A stretch of 64,000 nucleotides of DNA from Taxillus chinensis. Lineage: Eukaryota; Streptophyta; Magnoliopsida; Santalales; Loranthaceae. Both the position numbers and the translations under genes were made by a program. Shown here one piece after another: positions 35,186 to 47,579 of the stretch. Each line of letters begins with the position of its first letter. The stretch's first letter is position 1. Where the stretch lies: the NCBI GenBank assembly GCA_023512835.1, contig CM042084.1:17855440-17919439 (forward strand). The letters run 5' to 3'. The notes beneath the pieces are model-generated. The model was not told the DNA's origin. It saw only the letters and a program-made list of their open reading frames with translations, and searched no databases.

Positions 35186-36177
35186 ATCTAGGAGAGGGGA
35201 CGGCGGTGAGGGCAGCGGCAGATGATAGCAAGGGGCGAAGGAATGGCGAAAGATGATGATGTGCGTTGTAGATTTGGGTGACCGGGCGGCAGTGGGGGGT
35301 GGCGGCAGATGGGATGCATTGCAGATCTGGGCGAGGGGCGGTGGCAAGGGATGGCGCCAGCAGCGGTGGACTCATTTGAGATTTGGACGAGGGCAATTTT
35401 GGCATATACAGACGACTGTATCTTTTCTTTAGCAAATCACAGCATTTTCATTGTCAAAAAAAGATAGTCGTTACCCGGTTCGTTTTCCACCTCTTTTCTC
35501 TGCACTATGTATTTTCTATCTCTTCCAAACACTGGAAAAGTAAAAATTAACCTATTTTTTCTACCGACTTCATTTTCTATGCTTTTTCTACGTCAACCAA
35601 ACACAGGGTAGAGGTTAATCAAATCACTTTGTGTGCTACAAATGTGAATAAGTTGTACGGTTCCACCGGCACATTGACCAATATAAATTAATAAAATTCT
35701 TATATAGTTATAGAGGTTCAATGTTGAAAACTTATATATAGTACAATGTTGAACTTGATATGCTCTAAGAACTAATTAAATCACTTTTCTGTTACACATG
35801 TGAAGTGGTGATTGTAATAATTAAAGATAACAAGGGAGGCCAATCCATTGGCAAAATAAGATGACAAAGGGATTAATTAGATTTTTCATTAAGTTTAATA
35901 ATTAGTTGGTGGCGAGAAATGTGTAGTCCTTTTAAATTGAAAAAAAATGTGACTATTAACTTGAGGAAATACAAACCATTTATTATTTATTTAAATTATT
36001 TATTGAGAAAACTTTTAAATTAAATGGTTGATGAAATATATATCAAATATATCACTAAAAAGAAACATATTCCATAAAGTAAACAAAAATGATATAGTTA
36101 ATGTAAGAATTGAGAACTTTATAAGACGAAAAGACAAAGTGTTGCTTAAAAAGAAATATATACTATATATATATAGG

Positions 36178-36491
36178 GTAATGCTAACTTGAAAAGGTGA
36201 GCAACTATCTTAAAATGAGCAAACTGAATATGAACTGTCAGATTTCATTTAAATTTGATCTAATGATTCAAAATAATCATAATTGATTGGTTTTTAAAAT
36301 ATCATCCAGTAAAAGAAACAAACATGCGGCAAATTTGTATAAGGTAGGGTTTGTATTTACAACGGATGATATTTTTAAAAACCAATCAATTATGATTATT
36401 TTGAGCCATTAGATCAAATTTAAATAAAATCTGACGGTTCATATTCAGTTTGCTCATTTTAAGATAGTTGCTCACGTTTTTAAGTTAGCAT

Positions 36492-36494
<3 letters not shown>
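36178..36494. mobile_element. Foldback MITE
   Basis: The left end GTAATGCTAACTT (36178-36190) is the reverse complement of the right end (36482-36494). The arms pair over more than 100 bases: GAGCAACTATCTTAAAATGA pairs with the matching stretch near 36450, and GATCTAATG pairs with CATTAGATC. The loop holds unrelated sequence around 36320-36350. It sits in a TA-rich target, with a (TA)n run at 36494-36538 directly behind it. No coding capacity. Confidence 0.85.
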
Positions 36495-36539
<45 letters not shown>

Positions 36540-37779
36540 TTTTGTAAGCTTAAGATGCCATAAAGAACCATTTTTTTTTTCTAAAATGTCAAAGGATATA
36601 CAAGTTAACATTGAGAGCAATGTACTACTTGTGACCCATAAAGAATCTTAATTAAAATTACTTACTTGTATAAACATACCCATGGTCCTAGAGGACCAAA
36701 TTGGTATGATGAACTTATAATAAATAATATTAAAAAATAAGTTTAGTTTAGTGATCAGAGACTTATCACGCTGTAGTAATAGACTATGCAAAGAGTACCA
36801 AAAGTAAAATTATTATTTCATGATTGTTTCGTGTGCAAATTCCTTTACCTCTAAATCCCTCCAGTGTCACTCAAATTATTGTGATGATTTAAAAATGGAT
36901 ATAAATAAAGAAAACCTTAACATTAAGAACCCAAAAATAAGGGTATAATGTACTAATTTATTTGTAAGCCATCCCTTCAGGTTTGCAAACCCGTAAATGA
37001 TATGGGGATGAATAGTATTTATAGATGTCTTATATTCATAAAAAATTCCTGTGATTTATTATGACTAGAAATTTTGATACTTTGTTAAGTATCTTGTGAA
37101 CTCTATTGTATCATATGATCATTATGATGTGCTAAAATCTAAAATTCATTTGTTTTTTAATTAACCATTAAAGTAACAACAGGAAGAATATTATTCAAAA
37201 TTTTGAACTCTCAAACCTTCGTTAAGTTCGTAAGATTTCACAAATCATCTTACATTTTATCTTTCTTCTTCTTGACTAATATACAATCAAACTCTAAAAG
37301 AACTTACATATATTTTGCCTGCGATCACAATCCTAATCCATGGAGCTACATTTGAACTATCAAATAAGTTTTAAACTAAATAGAGTTAAGAAAATATTTT
37401 GTAAAATTTATTTTTTTAATTTTCATAATTAAAAAATAATCAGGTAAAATTCAATTAATAGTTAATAAAAATATTATTTTTATTTTTAAGGAAACGTTTT
37501 TCTAATTCTAAGTTTGAAACTTATAAGTTTTTAGAACTCTCTTCTATCACTTAATAAAAAATATTTTATAATTACTAAAAATTGTTTTTTTGAGAAAAAA
37601 CAATTTTCCAACGAATATTATCCGCAAAACAAACGAAACAAATACATGGCCACCAACCAGCAGCCAAAGTCCTCGCGCGGTCACGCCACAAAATGGTAAT
37701 GGTGACGACGGATGGCCATTCAGTCATTTCATCCTCAATCTGGTTCTCTTTAAAACACCATCGTCTCCTCCCCTCCTCA

Positions 37780-37826
37780 CCTCACCTCGCTCTCTCTCGC
37801 TCTCTTTCTCTCTCTGTATATAAATA
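37780..37826 (+). promoter_or_regulatory. SHMT core promoter: CT-rich tract and TATA box
   Basis: TATATAAATA at 37817-37826 is preceded by a CT/TCTC run (about 37786-37815) and followed by a short CA run. The start codon is at 37883. A pyrimidine tract near the TATA box is common in plant housekeeping promoters. Confidence 0.7.
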
Positions 37827-37882
37827 CACACACACACACACTCTGCTGTATTGCTTTTGTTCTCTTCCCCTCTAGCTCATTC

Positions 37883-40800
37883 ATGGATCCAACGTCCTCA
37901 TGGGGCAACACCCCCCTCAAGGCGGTCGACCCTGACATCTTCGACCTGATAGAGAAGGAGAAGCGTCGACAATGCCGAGGAATCGAGCTCATCGCCTCGG
38001 AGAATTTCACCTCCTTCGCCGTCATCGAGGCCCTGGGCAGCCCCCTCACCAACAAGTACTCCGAGGGCCTGCCCGGCTACCGCTACTACGGCGGCAACGA
38101 GTTCATCGACCAGATCGAAAACCTCTGTCGCTCCCGCGCCCTCCAGGCCTTCCACCTCGACTCGGCCACGTGGGGCGTCAACGTCCAGCCCTACTCCGGA
38201 AGCCCCGCCAACTTCGCGGCCTACACCGCCGTCCTCCGCCCGCACGACCGCATTATGGGTCTGGATCTGCCGTCCGGTGGACACCTGACGCATGGGTACT
38301 ACACGTCCGGTGGGAAGAAGATCTCCGCCACCTCGATCTACTTCGAGAGTTTGCCGTACAAGGTAGATTCCGCAACTGGGTACATTGACTATGATAAGCT
38401 TGAGGAGAAGGCTCTGGATTTCAGGCCCAGGCTGATCATCTGTGGAGGCAGCGCCTACCCGAGAGACTGGGACTACAAGAGGTTCCGGTCCGTCTCCGAC
38501 AAGTGCGGAGCCCTGTTGCTCTGCGACATGGCTCATATCAGCGGCCTTGTTGCTGCCCAGGTGATTCGAATCATTATTGAATGATTGAACAATTGGATTT
38601 TTAGTGCCTGTGATTCTAGGCGTGTTTGTTTTCAGTGGATTTAAATGTTTGGATGGGTCGTGGCGAATCGCGTTGAATTGCGTCTGGGGTTTTCGTATTA
38701 GTCAGTGTTGCTGACTGGAGTGGAGTGTGTTTGGATTTTTGAGATTTTGGTTCATTTTGCCCTTTTTCACCTGTTTCATATGGATGGATTATTTCTTTTC
38801 GATGGGATTCCTTTTCATTCATCCCACAACGAAGGCAAAATATAATTTTGAATTGGGTTGAATCATTGGCGCGGGTGGAATATTATTTGGTGATCTTGCC
38901 GTTAAAGGAATATAGTTTGGGTATTTGGATCTGGGTTTTGTGTAGCCCACCTTTTGTTTTCGTGTTATTAGTGTAATTGGTTTTAATGCCGTTTAAGGGT
39001 CTGCATTTGGATATTGAAGGTTTTGATTCATTTTGCGCTTTTCGTACAAAGGAGTTTTTTTTAAAGGCTTTGTTTGTTTATTTGTTTGTTTTTTTAACTA
39101 TCCTCTTAATAATCCACTTGATTTTCTTTCGTCCATAACTCGCATATGTTATCTGAAAATTGCATGATTAAATGTGTTTTTTTCTTGCTTGAGATTGGAT
39201 CTGATCAAATGGCATTATGGCGCGAGGTATTGACGTAATGTGGAAGCTTAAATTTCTAATATTTATTGAGTTAAGGTTCAGCCTAAACAAAAAATTATTG
39301 AATGTGTTATTAATTATTATCTCATGCATAAGTTGGGAGACTTAGTTAGTTGGCCTTTTATGTTAATATTAGGCCCTTTTGAAGGTTTGAGTTTGTAGCA
39401 TCACACATGAAAAATTCACGCAAAGCCCAACATAATAAAAGGCTTAGATTTCCCTCAGAGGATAGCTCGACTGGCAAAGGCATGGCTCCATGAAGGTGAG
39501 GTACCTCCTTTTAGTCGCGGGTGGAGCGCATTTTGTGTGGGTTTTTTGATGACTTTTAATCGCTCGATCCCTCGGTTGCGGCAAGCGCACAGTTCTAGTG
39601 TAATCGTACACTATTGGTCGTGCTAATAGTTCTCTTATGACGCTATATTTGGCGGATGTTCTTGACTCCATGATACGGTAGCATTTCAAGTTCACAATTG
39701 AGTTGGTGACTGTGTTCTCTTGTGCATTACATCCCTTGGATTTGGTGGGGCCTGGGCTGAATTGAGGAAAGGAAACTTGTTATCCCGGCAGTAACCTTTT
39801 ACAAAATGCTTAGATATTTAGTCTCAAACTTTAAATCTTTTCAAACTACTATTAAACAAAGAAAGTTGAATCCATATGCAATAGCGCAGCTGATAGTTGA
39901 GAATATAATTGTAGGGTACCATTTTGATGCAAGCTGCTGGAGAACTGTCATATGATTTGATTTCAATAGCTCAGTTCTTAGAGCAATTCACAGTTTTCTT
40001 GAATCTTAAAAATAGATATTATATTTCTTATCAAAAAATAAAAATAAAAAAAGATATTATATTCAGAGTTTTTTTGAATTTTGAAATAGATATTATGCTT
40101 TGAACTTCTTTAATTGGGGTGCTTGTTTGTTGTATTATTTGGTGCAGGAAGCGGCAAACCCCTTTGAGTACTGTGACATAGTAACAACCACAACACACAA
40201 GAGCTTGAGGGGCCCTAGGGCCGGTATGATCTTCTATCGGAAGGGGCCTAAACCCACAAAGAAGGGCCAGCCTGAAGGTGCTGAATATGATTTTGAAGAA
40301 AATATCAACTTTTCAGTTTTCCCATCTCTCCAGGGAGGACCCCACAACCACCAAATTGGTGCCCTGGCTGTTGCCTTGAAACAAGCCATGACACCTGGGT
40401 TCAAGGAATATGCTAAGCAAGTGAAGGCCAATGCAGTTGCCATTGGAAACTATCTGATGAACAAGGGATACAAGCTTGTCACAGGTGGAACTGAGAACCA
40501 TCTTGTTTTGTGGGATCTTCGGCCTCTTGGTTTGACGGGTACAGTGATGAGAATACAGGTTGTTATGATTAACTGATGAGTTTTAATGTTAATTTTCTAA
40601 TAATAAAAGATTTTTATAATTTCAGGCAACAAGGTGGAGAAGCTATGCGACTTGTGCAACATTACTGTGAATAAGAATGCTGTGTTCGGTGACAGCAGTG
40701 CCTTGGCTCCTGGAGGTGTAAGAATCGGTATGACCTATGTGAAATTGATATTGTTATTTGGGTTTTAAATAAACCTGATTCAAACTACTGACAAGCTAGT

Positions 40801-41719
40801 AAAGTAAAGAAATTTTCCCGGGGGAGAGGGTCCAAACTGCAGAGTTTTTTTAATATAGTTTTGATGTCAATGTCAATTAGAGAAAGATGCAGTATCATGA
40901 ATAGAATGATTGAAGAAATGCCATCTAAAATAGCGCTTTATAATTCACTTTGGATTAGTAACCGAGAAGATAAAGCCAAACCTCACTGTCAATTTGGGGT
41001 TGGTAGGGTTTTATATCCTAATCCAGGTGATAGACCACCATACCACTCAATGATGGGACCACCGCGGTACCCTGTTCTGGAAGGAGCAACTGTAGGAATA
41101 GATAAAATTGTGACTTGAACTGATTATCACTGTTTCAATACTCTGCTAAACGCACATAAATATAGATTAGCAAATGGGAAAGGCTCGTCCTTTATTAAAG
41201 GTGTCTCAATGTCTGGTTGCTAGAAGCCTTCAAGTACTTAAACAGTTCAATATTTAAAATTGGTAGACTTTATTTATGGCATAAATAATGAATTTGGTGC
41301 ATTGATCGAAAATCTTCGTATCTATTCAAATATGTTGGGTTGGTTGGCACGTTTGTTTATTTTATGGCATAAGTAATGACTTTGGTGCATTGATTGTAAA
41401 TCTTCTGTATCTATTCAATCTATGCTTAATAATGCAGGAAATAAGTCGCTCATGATTGGTATTTCTGTCTGCAGGTACTCCTGCTATGACCTCGAGAGGT
41501 TTAGTTGAGAAGGACTTTGAGAAGATTGGAGAGTTCCTGCACCGAGCAGTTACCATCACCTTGAGCATCCAAAAGGAGTTTGGAAAGCTGTTGAAGGACT
41601 TCAACAAGGGCCTTGTCAACAACAAGGAGATAGAAACACTGAAGGCTGATGTTGAGAAGTTTTCAGCGTCATTTGAGATGCCAGGCTTCCTTATGTCCGA
41701 GATGAAGTACAAAGATTAG
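37883..41719 (+). CDS. SHMT: Serine hydroxymethyltransferase, cytosolic type
   Basis: This PLP enzyme interconverts serine plus tetrahydrofolate with glycine plus 5,10-methylene-tetrahydrofolate. Exons are 37883-38560, 40148-40538, 40626-40727 and 41475-41719, joined by GT-AG introns with matching phases. They total 1416 bases, or 471 residues plus stop, the usual length for plant cytosolic SHMT. Landmarks: [11 protein letters not shown] near the start, [10 protein letters not shown], the glycine-rich [25 protein letters not shown] at the exon 1/2 junction, and [18 protein letters not shown] with the PLP-binding Lys at 244. The C-terminus is [15 protein letters not shown]. There is no transit peptide (starts [12 protein letters not shown]). 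Exon 1 is much more GC-rich than the rest. Intron 1 is 1587 bp. No defect seen. In soybean a cytosolic SHMT underlies Rhg4 nematode resistance, but nothing here shows such a role. Confidence 0.97.
39445..39700 (+). mobile_element. Possible SINE in SHMT intron 1
   Basis: GGATAGCTCGACTGGCAAAG followed by AGTCGCGGGTGGAGCGCATT resembles the tRNA-related head of plant SINEs. A T-rich segment and a unique body extend to about 39680. The B box is weak, and I could not fix the ends or a target-site duplication. Confidence 0.35.
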
Positions 41720-43036
41720 CTCAAGAAATCACCTTTCCCAACACAGTCTGGCTTGACAAAACATAAAATTTGTATACGGCATAAGCTCATTGAGCATCCA
41801 CTCAAAAAGGAAAAAAATTGTGGCAGGTCTGTTTGATAGGGCAGTGCAATTTCTGCTTCTATAGTTGGCCAAGTCATGGGCGCTTGAAATTTATGAGAAG
41901 CCATATTTCAATGCACTTCCATTTTTTAAATCGAAACTCTTTATGTTGAGTAGCATACACGTGCATGACTTTAATCCACATTCTGGTTGTGCAGATGAGG
42001 TCTACAAAAGTTAAAGTGGTTTGCTTTAGGCCTTCTCTTAACATGGGTGGCAAAGATTGTATTAGCCAAAATATTAGTGGCCAATCAGATCAGGCTTTAC
42101 TTTTGTGTCTGCTACCCATATTTGCAAGCGAAACACAATCTTAACACAGTTAAGACTAATGCAACAATGGAATAAGATGAAAATATCTTTTAAAAGTTGA
42201 GGATTGGTATGAAGTGAGGAGAGAGGGGAAAGCACACCCGGTGTGGGTTCCTTTGGCGAGGTAGCCTGGTTCATCACACCAAGGGAGGATAATGGTGTTG
42301 GCGTGGCGTACGATTGGGAACGGCATTAGACCCGGTGCAAATTGTGTTTAGCAATGTCCACTTGGGTTAAATGCTATAAATGTATTATTAGTATTTCCTT
42401 ACTTAAATGTTGCGTTTAAAAAGAGTGAAGGAGAAGTGACTTGCAGAAAGTTTGTATTTAAGTGTGCTTATGCGGAGGAATAGGGGGAAGCGACTTGCAG
42501 AAAGTTTGTAAGTGTGGCCAATATGGTGCAAAGTGGCGGGTGGTACCCAATTTTTTTTATTTCGTGGTGTGGTGTAGAAGCAGAAATCAAAGCTGATAGC
42601 CTGATATTAAGAAGATCGGTTGTGTTTCTTGTCATGGGGTGACATCATAATGCATGATTGGTTTATACCATATCTTCCCGCTGCGTTATTTAAATGCAGG
42701 CATAAAATAGAGTCATTTCATAGTCTATCCTTTCCAGTTATTGAGCCAAACGTATCTATGCCGTTTCCACGAAGGCACTGTGCTGCCCCGATTCCACAAA
42801 CAAAGGCATCTTTGGACAAATGGACCCATAGACCAACCAGTAACCACATACGTTTCATTCATTTTCACGTTGAGCTGTGCCGTGCCAATAACTTCAGACA
42901 GTGTCGCGTGTTATTAGTGAACACGGACGTAAACCAAAACAGGGGAGGCTAGACCAACAACCAACCCTTCTCAGCTCGCTCGCTCCGGTCGGTCGAGGTG
43001 CGCGTGGGCCGGACTGCCCATATCCCTCCTGCGGGG
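41720..43036. other. SHMT 3' region and RLP4 upstream DNA
   Basis: The first few hundred bases are the likely SHMT 3' UTR. From about 42540 on the sequence matches the DNA upstream of RLP5 (53400-54070), including GTGTTTCTTGTCATGGGGTG. A direct repeat, AAGTGACTTGCAGAAAGTTTGTA, lies at about 42433-42457 and 42490-42511 (GCGACTTGC in the second). No gene. Confidence 0.6.
42758..42809 (+). promoter_or_regulatory. RLP upstream repeat region of RLP4
   Basis: Reads ATGCCGTTTCCACGAAGGCA then TGTGCTGCCCCGATTCCACA, the gene-strand form of the 25-bp units seen before RLP1-3. It is preceded by the shared GAGCCAAACGTATCT. It lies about 330 bases before the ATG, farther than in RLP1-3 because extra DNA is inserted between it and the TATA box. 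Confidence 0.55.
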
Positions 43037-43046
43037 CTATAAATAA
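43037..43046 (+). promoter_or_regulatory. TATA box of RLP4
   Basis: CTATAAATAA about 100 bases upstream of the ATG at 43140, as in RLP1 and RLP3. Confidence 0.7.
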
Positions 43047-43139
43047 TAAAGACCTTGTATCCCATCCCATGTAACATAATAACCTAGCAGCCAGCTTTTA
43101 CATTAATAAAATTAAAATCTCTCGAGCGTGAAATCAATC

Positions 43140-46100
43140 ATGAGGAGGCAGAGCAAACCCACGACCAACGGCCTTATTGGGAGTGGCGGTGATGGTGGCC
43201 GTCTCCTTCTTTTCTGGGCCATTTTTTTAATCGTGTCATCTGACGGTGATGGGCTGTGCATTCCCAGGGAGAGAGAAGCCCTGTTGAGCTTCAAGCGAGG
43301 CCTCACCGATCCCTCCCACAGACTCTCCTCGTGGTGGTGGGTGGAGGATGGCGTGGACTGCTGCCATTGGCGTGGCGTTGTCTGCCATAATTCCACCGGC
43401 CACGTTCTTAAGCTCCGCCTCGGCTGTAAAGGAAGTATGTGTTGGGAAACGAAGAAGGTAAAGTTGGGAGGTAAACTCAGTCCTTCTCTCCTGGATTTAA
43501 AGCACCTCACACATTTGGATCTCAGCTCCAACGACTTCGGAGGGATTCGAGTCCCCCGTTTCTTGGGTTCACTTCATAGCTTGACATACCTCGACCTCTC
43601 TTACGGGGGCTTCGGGAGAATGATTCCTCAACAGCTCGGAAATCTCTCCAATTTGGATTCACTGGATCTCAGAGGTTCTGCATTAAGGAGCGATGGTCTC
43701 GGGTGGGTTACAGGTTTGTCTAAACTCCAATACCTGGATTTGAGTTTTGTAAATCTGAGGAAGGCAAGGGATTGGTTGCAGGCAACTAACACACTCTCCT
43801 CCTTAAAACAACTCCGCCTGTCAGAATGCGGCCTCATCAGTTTTGGAATCTCCCACCACACTCCCCTCCTTAAAACAATTCCTCCCACCACACTCCCCGT
43901 CCTTAACTTTTCGCATCTCTCCGTACTCGATCTTTCCTGGAACTCATACACCTGGGTGCCTAAGTGGGTATTTAGCTTGCCAGGCCTCACATCCCTTGAC
44001 CTTTCCCATAACCGTTTATCTGGTCCAATCCCAGTGGACCTTGGCAACTTAACTCGTCTTACCACCCTTCACCTTTCCGATAACAGTATATCTGGCCCAA
44101 TCCCAGTGGGCCTTGTCAACTTAACTCGTCTTACCACCCTTGACCTTTCCCGTAACAGTTTATCTGGTCCAATCCCTGTGCCCCTTGCCAACTTAACTCG
44201 TCTTACATCCCTTGATTTGTCCGGTAACAGTTTCAATTCAAGCATCCCCGAATGGCTGTTTCATCTTAATAAACTCCAAGTCCTCCATCTTTCATTGAAT
44301 TGGCTGGAGGGCGTCATTCCAGAAGGCGTCGGAAACATGACTGCCCTCTCCAGTCTCCACCTAGCCTACAATTCCGAGCTTGAAGGGGTAGTGCACGTGC
44401 TGAATAAATCTGTGGGAAATCTTTGCCGCTTGAGGGAACTTGGATTGTCAGGGATAAAATTAGGCCGGGAAGGCTTCGAAGCTGTCGTGCGTTTATCCGG
44501 TTGCGCTGATTTGGTCGAGTTGGATCTGCGTGAAACTCAGCTTACTGGCAAATTTGGTAACCTCGCTGATAACCTAGCTGCTCACTCTAAAAGCTTGGCC
44601 ACCCTCGACCTTTCTTCAAATTCATTGCATGGTCCCATCCCAGAGTCCATCGGAAGATTGTCGTCACTGGAATACTTATCTCTCGATCACAATCAACTCA
44701 ACGGAACTCTTCCAGAATCACTCGGACAGCTCACTAGACTTCAGGAGCTGTCACTAGATGACAACCAATTCACGGGAGATGTCACGCAAGCTCACTTTTC
44801 CAACCTCACGGGGCTGGCCTATTTATCTGCATCAAGAAACAAGCTGAGTTTGAAATTAGGTACCAAATGGGTCCCTCCTTTTCAACTTTATTCACTGTGT
44901 CTAGATTCTTGGCAGATTTTCACAAAAGGAATTATATATTTTGCAGCTGTCTGGCGTAGAAATATCAAGCACAATCCCCGACTGGTTTCAAAAGTCTTCT
45001 CCCAATTGCCGTTACTATAATCTCTCTCACAATCAAATCTACGGAGACATCAGTAAATTTGTACAGTCCGATTTTTCAGGCGAAACAATCATTGACCTTG
45101 GTCACAATCAAATTAGTGGCCCGTTACCCCCCATATCTCCTCCTGTAGCTAGATTAGATTTATCTAATAATCATTTTTCTGGATCCATTTCTTACTTTCT
45201 GTGCCACAAATCAAGTGAGCCCAACCGTTTGGCCTATCTCGATCTTGGAAAGAATAATATGTCAGGAAAAATTTCTGATTGCTGGATGAACTGGAGATCA
45301 ATGGTCTTCATAAATTTTGAATACAATGAGTTCACGGGTAAGATTCCAAGCTCTATGCAACTTTTAGGTGATCTCCACTCATTACACCTGCGCAACAATC
45401 ACCTCCAAGGAGAATTGTCTACTTCTCTTAATAATTGTACGTCTCTAGCTGTCGTGGACCTTGCTGGAAATGATTTTTCGGGGAGCATACCATCTTGGAT
45501 GGGGGAAAGATCTACTGCCATGTCATTTCTTAGCTTGCGCTCAAACAGATTTTTTGGAAAAATTTCCCATCAACTGTGTGCCCTTACAACCCTTCAAGTA
45601 CTAGATCTTGCTCATAATAATCTCTCCGGCAGCATCCCTACATGCTTCAATAACTTTACTGCCATGACCATTGATCAAAATTCAAGTGAGATTCTGATTC
45701 CTTTTTATTTAGACTCAAAGTATCCAATAGATCATGCATTTATTGCAACAAAGGATAGGACAGATGAATATAGTACAATTCTTGGCTTGATGACATGTGT
45801 GGATCTTTCAAACAATTTGTTGTCAGGAGAGATTCCTAAGGAATTAACAAGTCTCACGAGCTTAAGATATTTGAATTTGTCCTATAATCGTTTGACTGGT
45901 CAGATTCCAGAGACATTGGGGGCGATGGAAGTGTTAGAATGTATTGATTTTTCCACAAACCAACTGTATGGTGTGATTCCTTCAAGCGCTTCTGATTTAA
46001 CATCCATAAGTCATTTCAATGTATCCAATAATAACTTGGAAGGGAAGATTCCATTGAGCACTCAACTTCAAAGCTTAAATGCTTCTAGTTTTTTTGGAAA

Positions 46101-46347
46101 TCAACTTTATGGGCCTCCATTGAATGATGATTCTCATCGTGCTTCAATCGATGATGAAATTGAACATGGAAATAGAGGGAAAGGAACAGAAGTGGAATTA
46201 TTTTATGCGAACATTGTTATTGGTTTCATTGTCGGATTTTGGTTTGTGTGGGCTCCTTTGTTATTCAAAAAGCCTTGGAGACACGCGTACTTTAAATCAC
46301 TTGATAGCTTGTGGCAAAAGATTATTGTTCTGTTCAACAATTACTAA
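43140..46347 (+). pseudogene. LRR-RLP with one frameshift (RLP4)
   Basis: The first frame (43140-45020) encodes signal peptide, LRR cap (LCIPREREALLSFKRGLTD) and about the first 17-20 LRRs. The second frame (from about 44941 to 46347) resumes at QLSGVEISSTIPDWFQ and continues through LRRs, island, membrane helix with GFIVG, and the tail KKPWRHAYF to the normal stop. Compared with RLP5, a net 26 bases are missing right after LDSWQI, where RLP5 has GPRFPQWLRSQKH. This is the only lesion seen, so the loss may be recent. Without correction the product would be a soluble LRR protein of about 626 residues with no membrane anchor. The LRR block holds extra 24-residue units. An assembly or base-calling error is possible but less likely for 26 bases. 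Confidence 0.85.
43997..44214 (+). repeat. 72-bp LRR-coding tandem repeats in RLP4
   Basis: Three consecutive 72-bp units encode L(G/V/A)NLTRLTTL(H/D)LS-type LRRs with SGPIPV. The DNA is nearly identical between units (AACTTAACTCGTCTTAC in each). RLP5 and RLP1 have only one or two such units at this place, so this is an LRR number expansion. Confidence 0.8.
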
Positions 46348-47305
46348 GTAAGCATTTTTTTATTTTCAAATAATTATGTAATTGTAAATTTTCATCCTAA
46401 GATCAAAATCAATATTTGTATTTTTAAAGTTTCTACTATATATATATATGCAATGATGAAGTTGTATTTTATCATTGACATGAATCTATAATTTTTTCCT
46501 GAATCCCCTGTCATATTCCAATATTATTTATAGTTTTATTTTATATTGTCCCTCATATCGATGGCACTACCTATTTTTCTCTCTATGCAACATAGTCTAC
46601 ACATTAAATAATAATGAAATATAGATGAATTGCCACCCTACTTTCAAAATGAACCGATGTCATTGGGAATTTTGAAACTAATTGTGAAAATTCTTTTTGT
46701 TGGAGATGGCAACTATCCTTCTTTCATTATTCTAATTTCCATCATGTTGTTTTGCTTTTATTTTTTTTTTATACCACTCATCTTATTCTTGTTCTTTTCT
46801 TTTCTTTTTGCAACATTTTGTTGGTACTCAACCAATTGATGAGGGTTCCAACAATCCCTTGAAGAAACTCTTTCAGAGCTTATTTTGTTAAGATATGCTA
46901 GTTTCCCCTTGTGACTAATGATGTTAGTACATTTAATAGTTAACCTAACCTAAAGGTCAACCTTAGGAGAAACACAAATAGATGGACTTAAAACCTCATA
47001 TGGGGCATACAATAATCAAGAAGAGAAGACTTGGCACATGCCATGTGTGCCCTAAGATGACATACAACAATAGAGAAGTTCTTTTGTTCACATATATTCT
47101 CCACTATTGATGAAATTTGTTCTCTCAAACGCGAGAAATATTTTCCAATTTCGAAAGTGTTCAATGATGAGTTTTGCAATGGCATAAAATAGAGTTGTGA
47201 TAACTTTTTACAAAGGGTCCATTCACACCACTATTTGGTGCCATTGGCTATGCACAAACTATACTTTCAAAATGTACTTCCTTACAAGTAACACTATGGA
47301 TGAGA

Positions 47306-47309
<4 letters not shown>
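46348..47309. other. RLP4 3' flank
   Basis: Matches the DNA after RLP5 (57179-57860). Shared examples are AAGCATTTTTTT just after the stop and TTGATGAGGGTTCCAAC near 46840 and 57481. No gene. Confidence 0.6.

Positions 47310-47345
<36 letters not shown>
47310..47345. repeat. (CA)n microsatellite
   Basis: About 18 CA units after GATGAGATCTT. At the matching place in the RLP5 unit (57863-57918) the run is (TA)n instead. Confidence 0.95.
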
Positions 47346-47349
<4 letters not shown>

Positions 47350-47364
47350 TGCTACATAGAGGAC

Positions 47365-47561
47365 GTGAGGTCAGCCTTTTATCATGAGAACCTTTAATTT
47401 GGACCGTTAGATCAATATTCAATGATTCAGATTAGAATTTTATTTAACCGTAGCTTAGTCACTGTAGCAGAGCTACGGTTAAATGAAATTCTAATATGGA
47501 CCGTTAGTTGCAATATCTAACGGTCCAGATTAAAGTTTTTACGATAAGAAGCTGGTCTCAC
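47365..47561. mobile_element. Foldback MITE, 197 bp
   Basis: Left end GTGAGGTCAGCCTTTTATC pairs with right end GATAAGAAGCTGGTCTCAC. Inner arms TTTGGACCGTTAGAT and ATCTAACGGTCCAGA, and AACCGTAGCT and AGCTACGGTT, also pair around the loop TAGTCACTGTAGCAG. The element is absent from the matching RLP5 unit, so it inserted after the duplication. Confidence 0.85.
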
Positions 47562-47579
47562 ATTATCATTGTATTAAAA

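Larger units (their letters stand above)
29662..37589. other. AT-rich intergenic desert between SAHH and SHMT
   Basis: About 8 kb without a supported gene. It is rich in poly-A/T and TA runs (for example 29880-29895 and 30285-30300). Islands of higher GC at about 32990-33400 and 35100-35390 give only low-complexity or unconserved frames. It holds a possible degenerate SINE head (32385-32470) and a foldback MITE (36178-36494). Confidence 0.6.

Noticed and set aside
35076..35435. 119-codon Pro/Ser-rich minus-strand frame
   Set aside because: Low-complexity island with short direct repeats; no domain or conserved copy.
37898..38536. 212-codon antisense frame over SHMT exon 1
   Set aside because: Shadow of a GC-rich real exon; no known domain and no conservation expected.
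40861..41118. Extra SHMT exon in intron 3
   Set aside because: The 85-codon frame does not match SHMT, and the flanking exons already join in phase.
43628..44065. Antisense frames inside the RLP genes
   Set aside because: They recur in every LRR gene as mirror frames of the repeated LRR codons.
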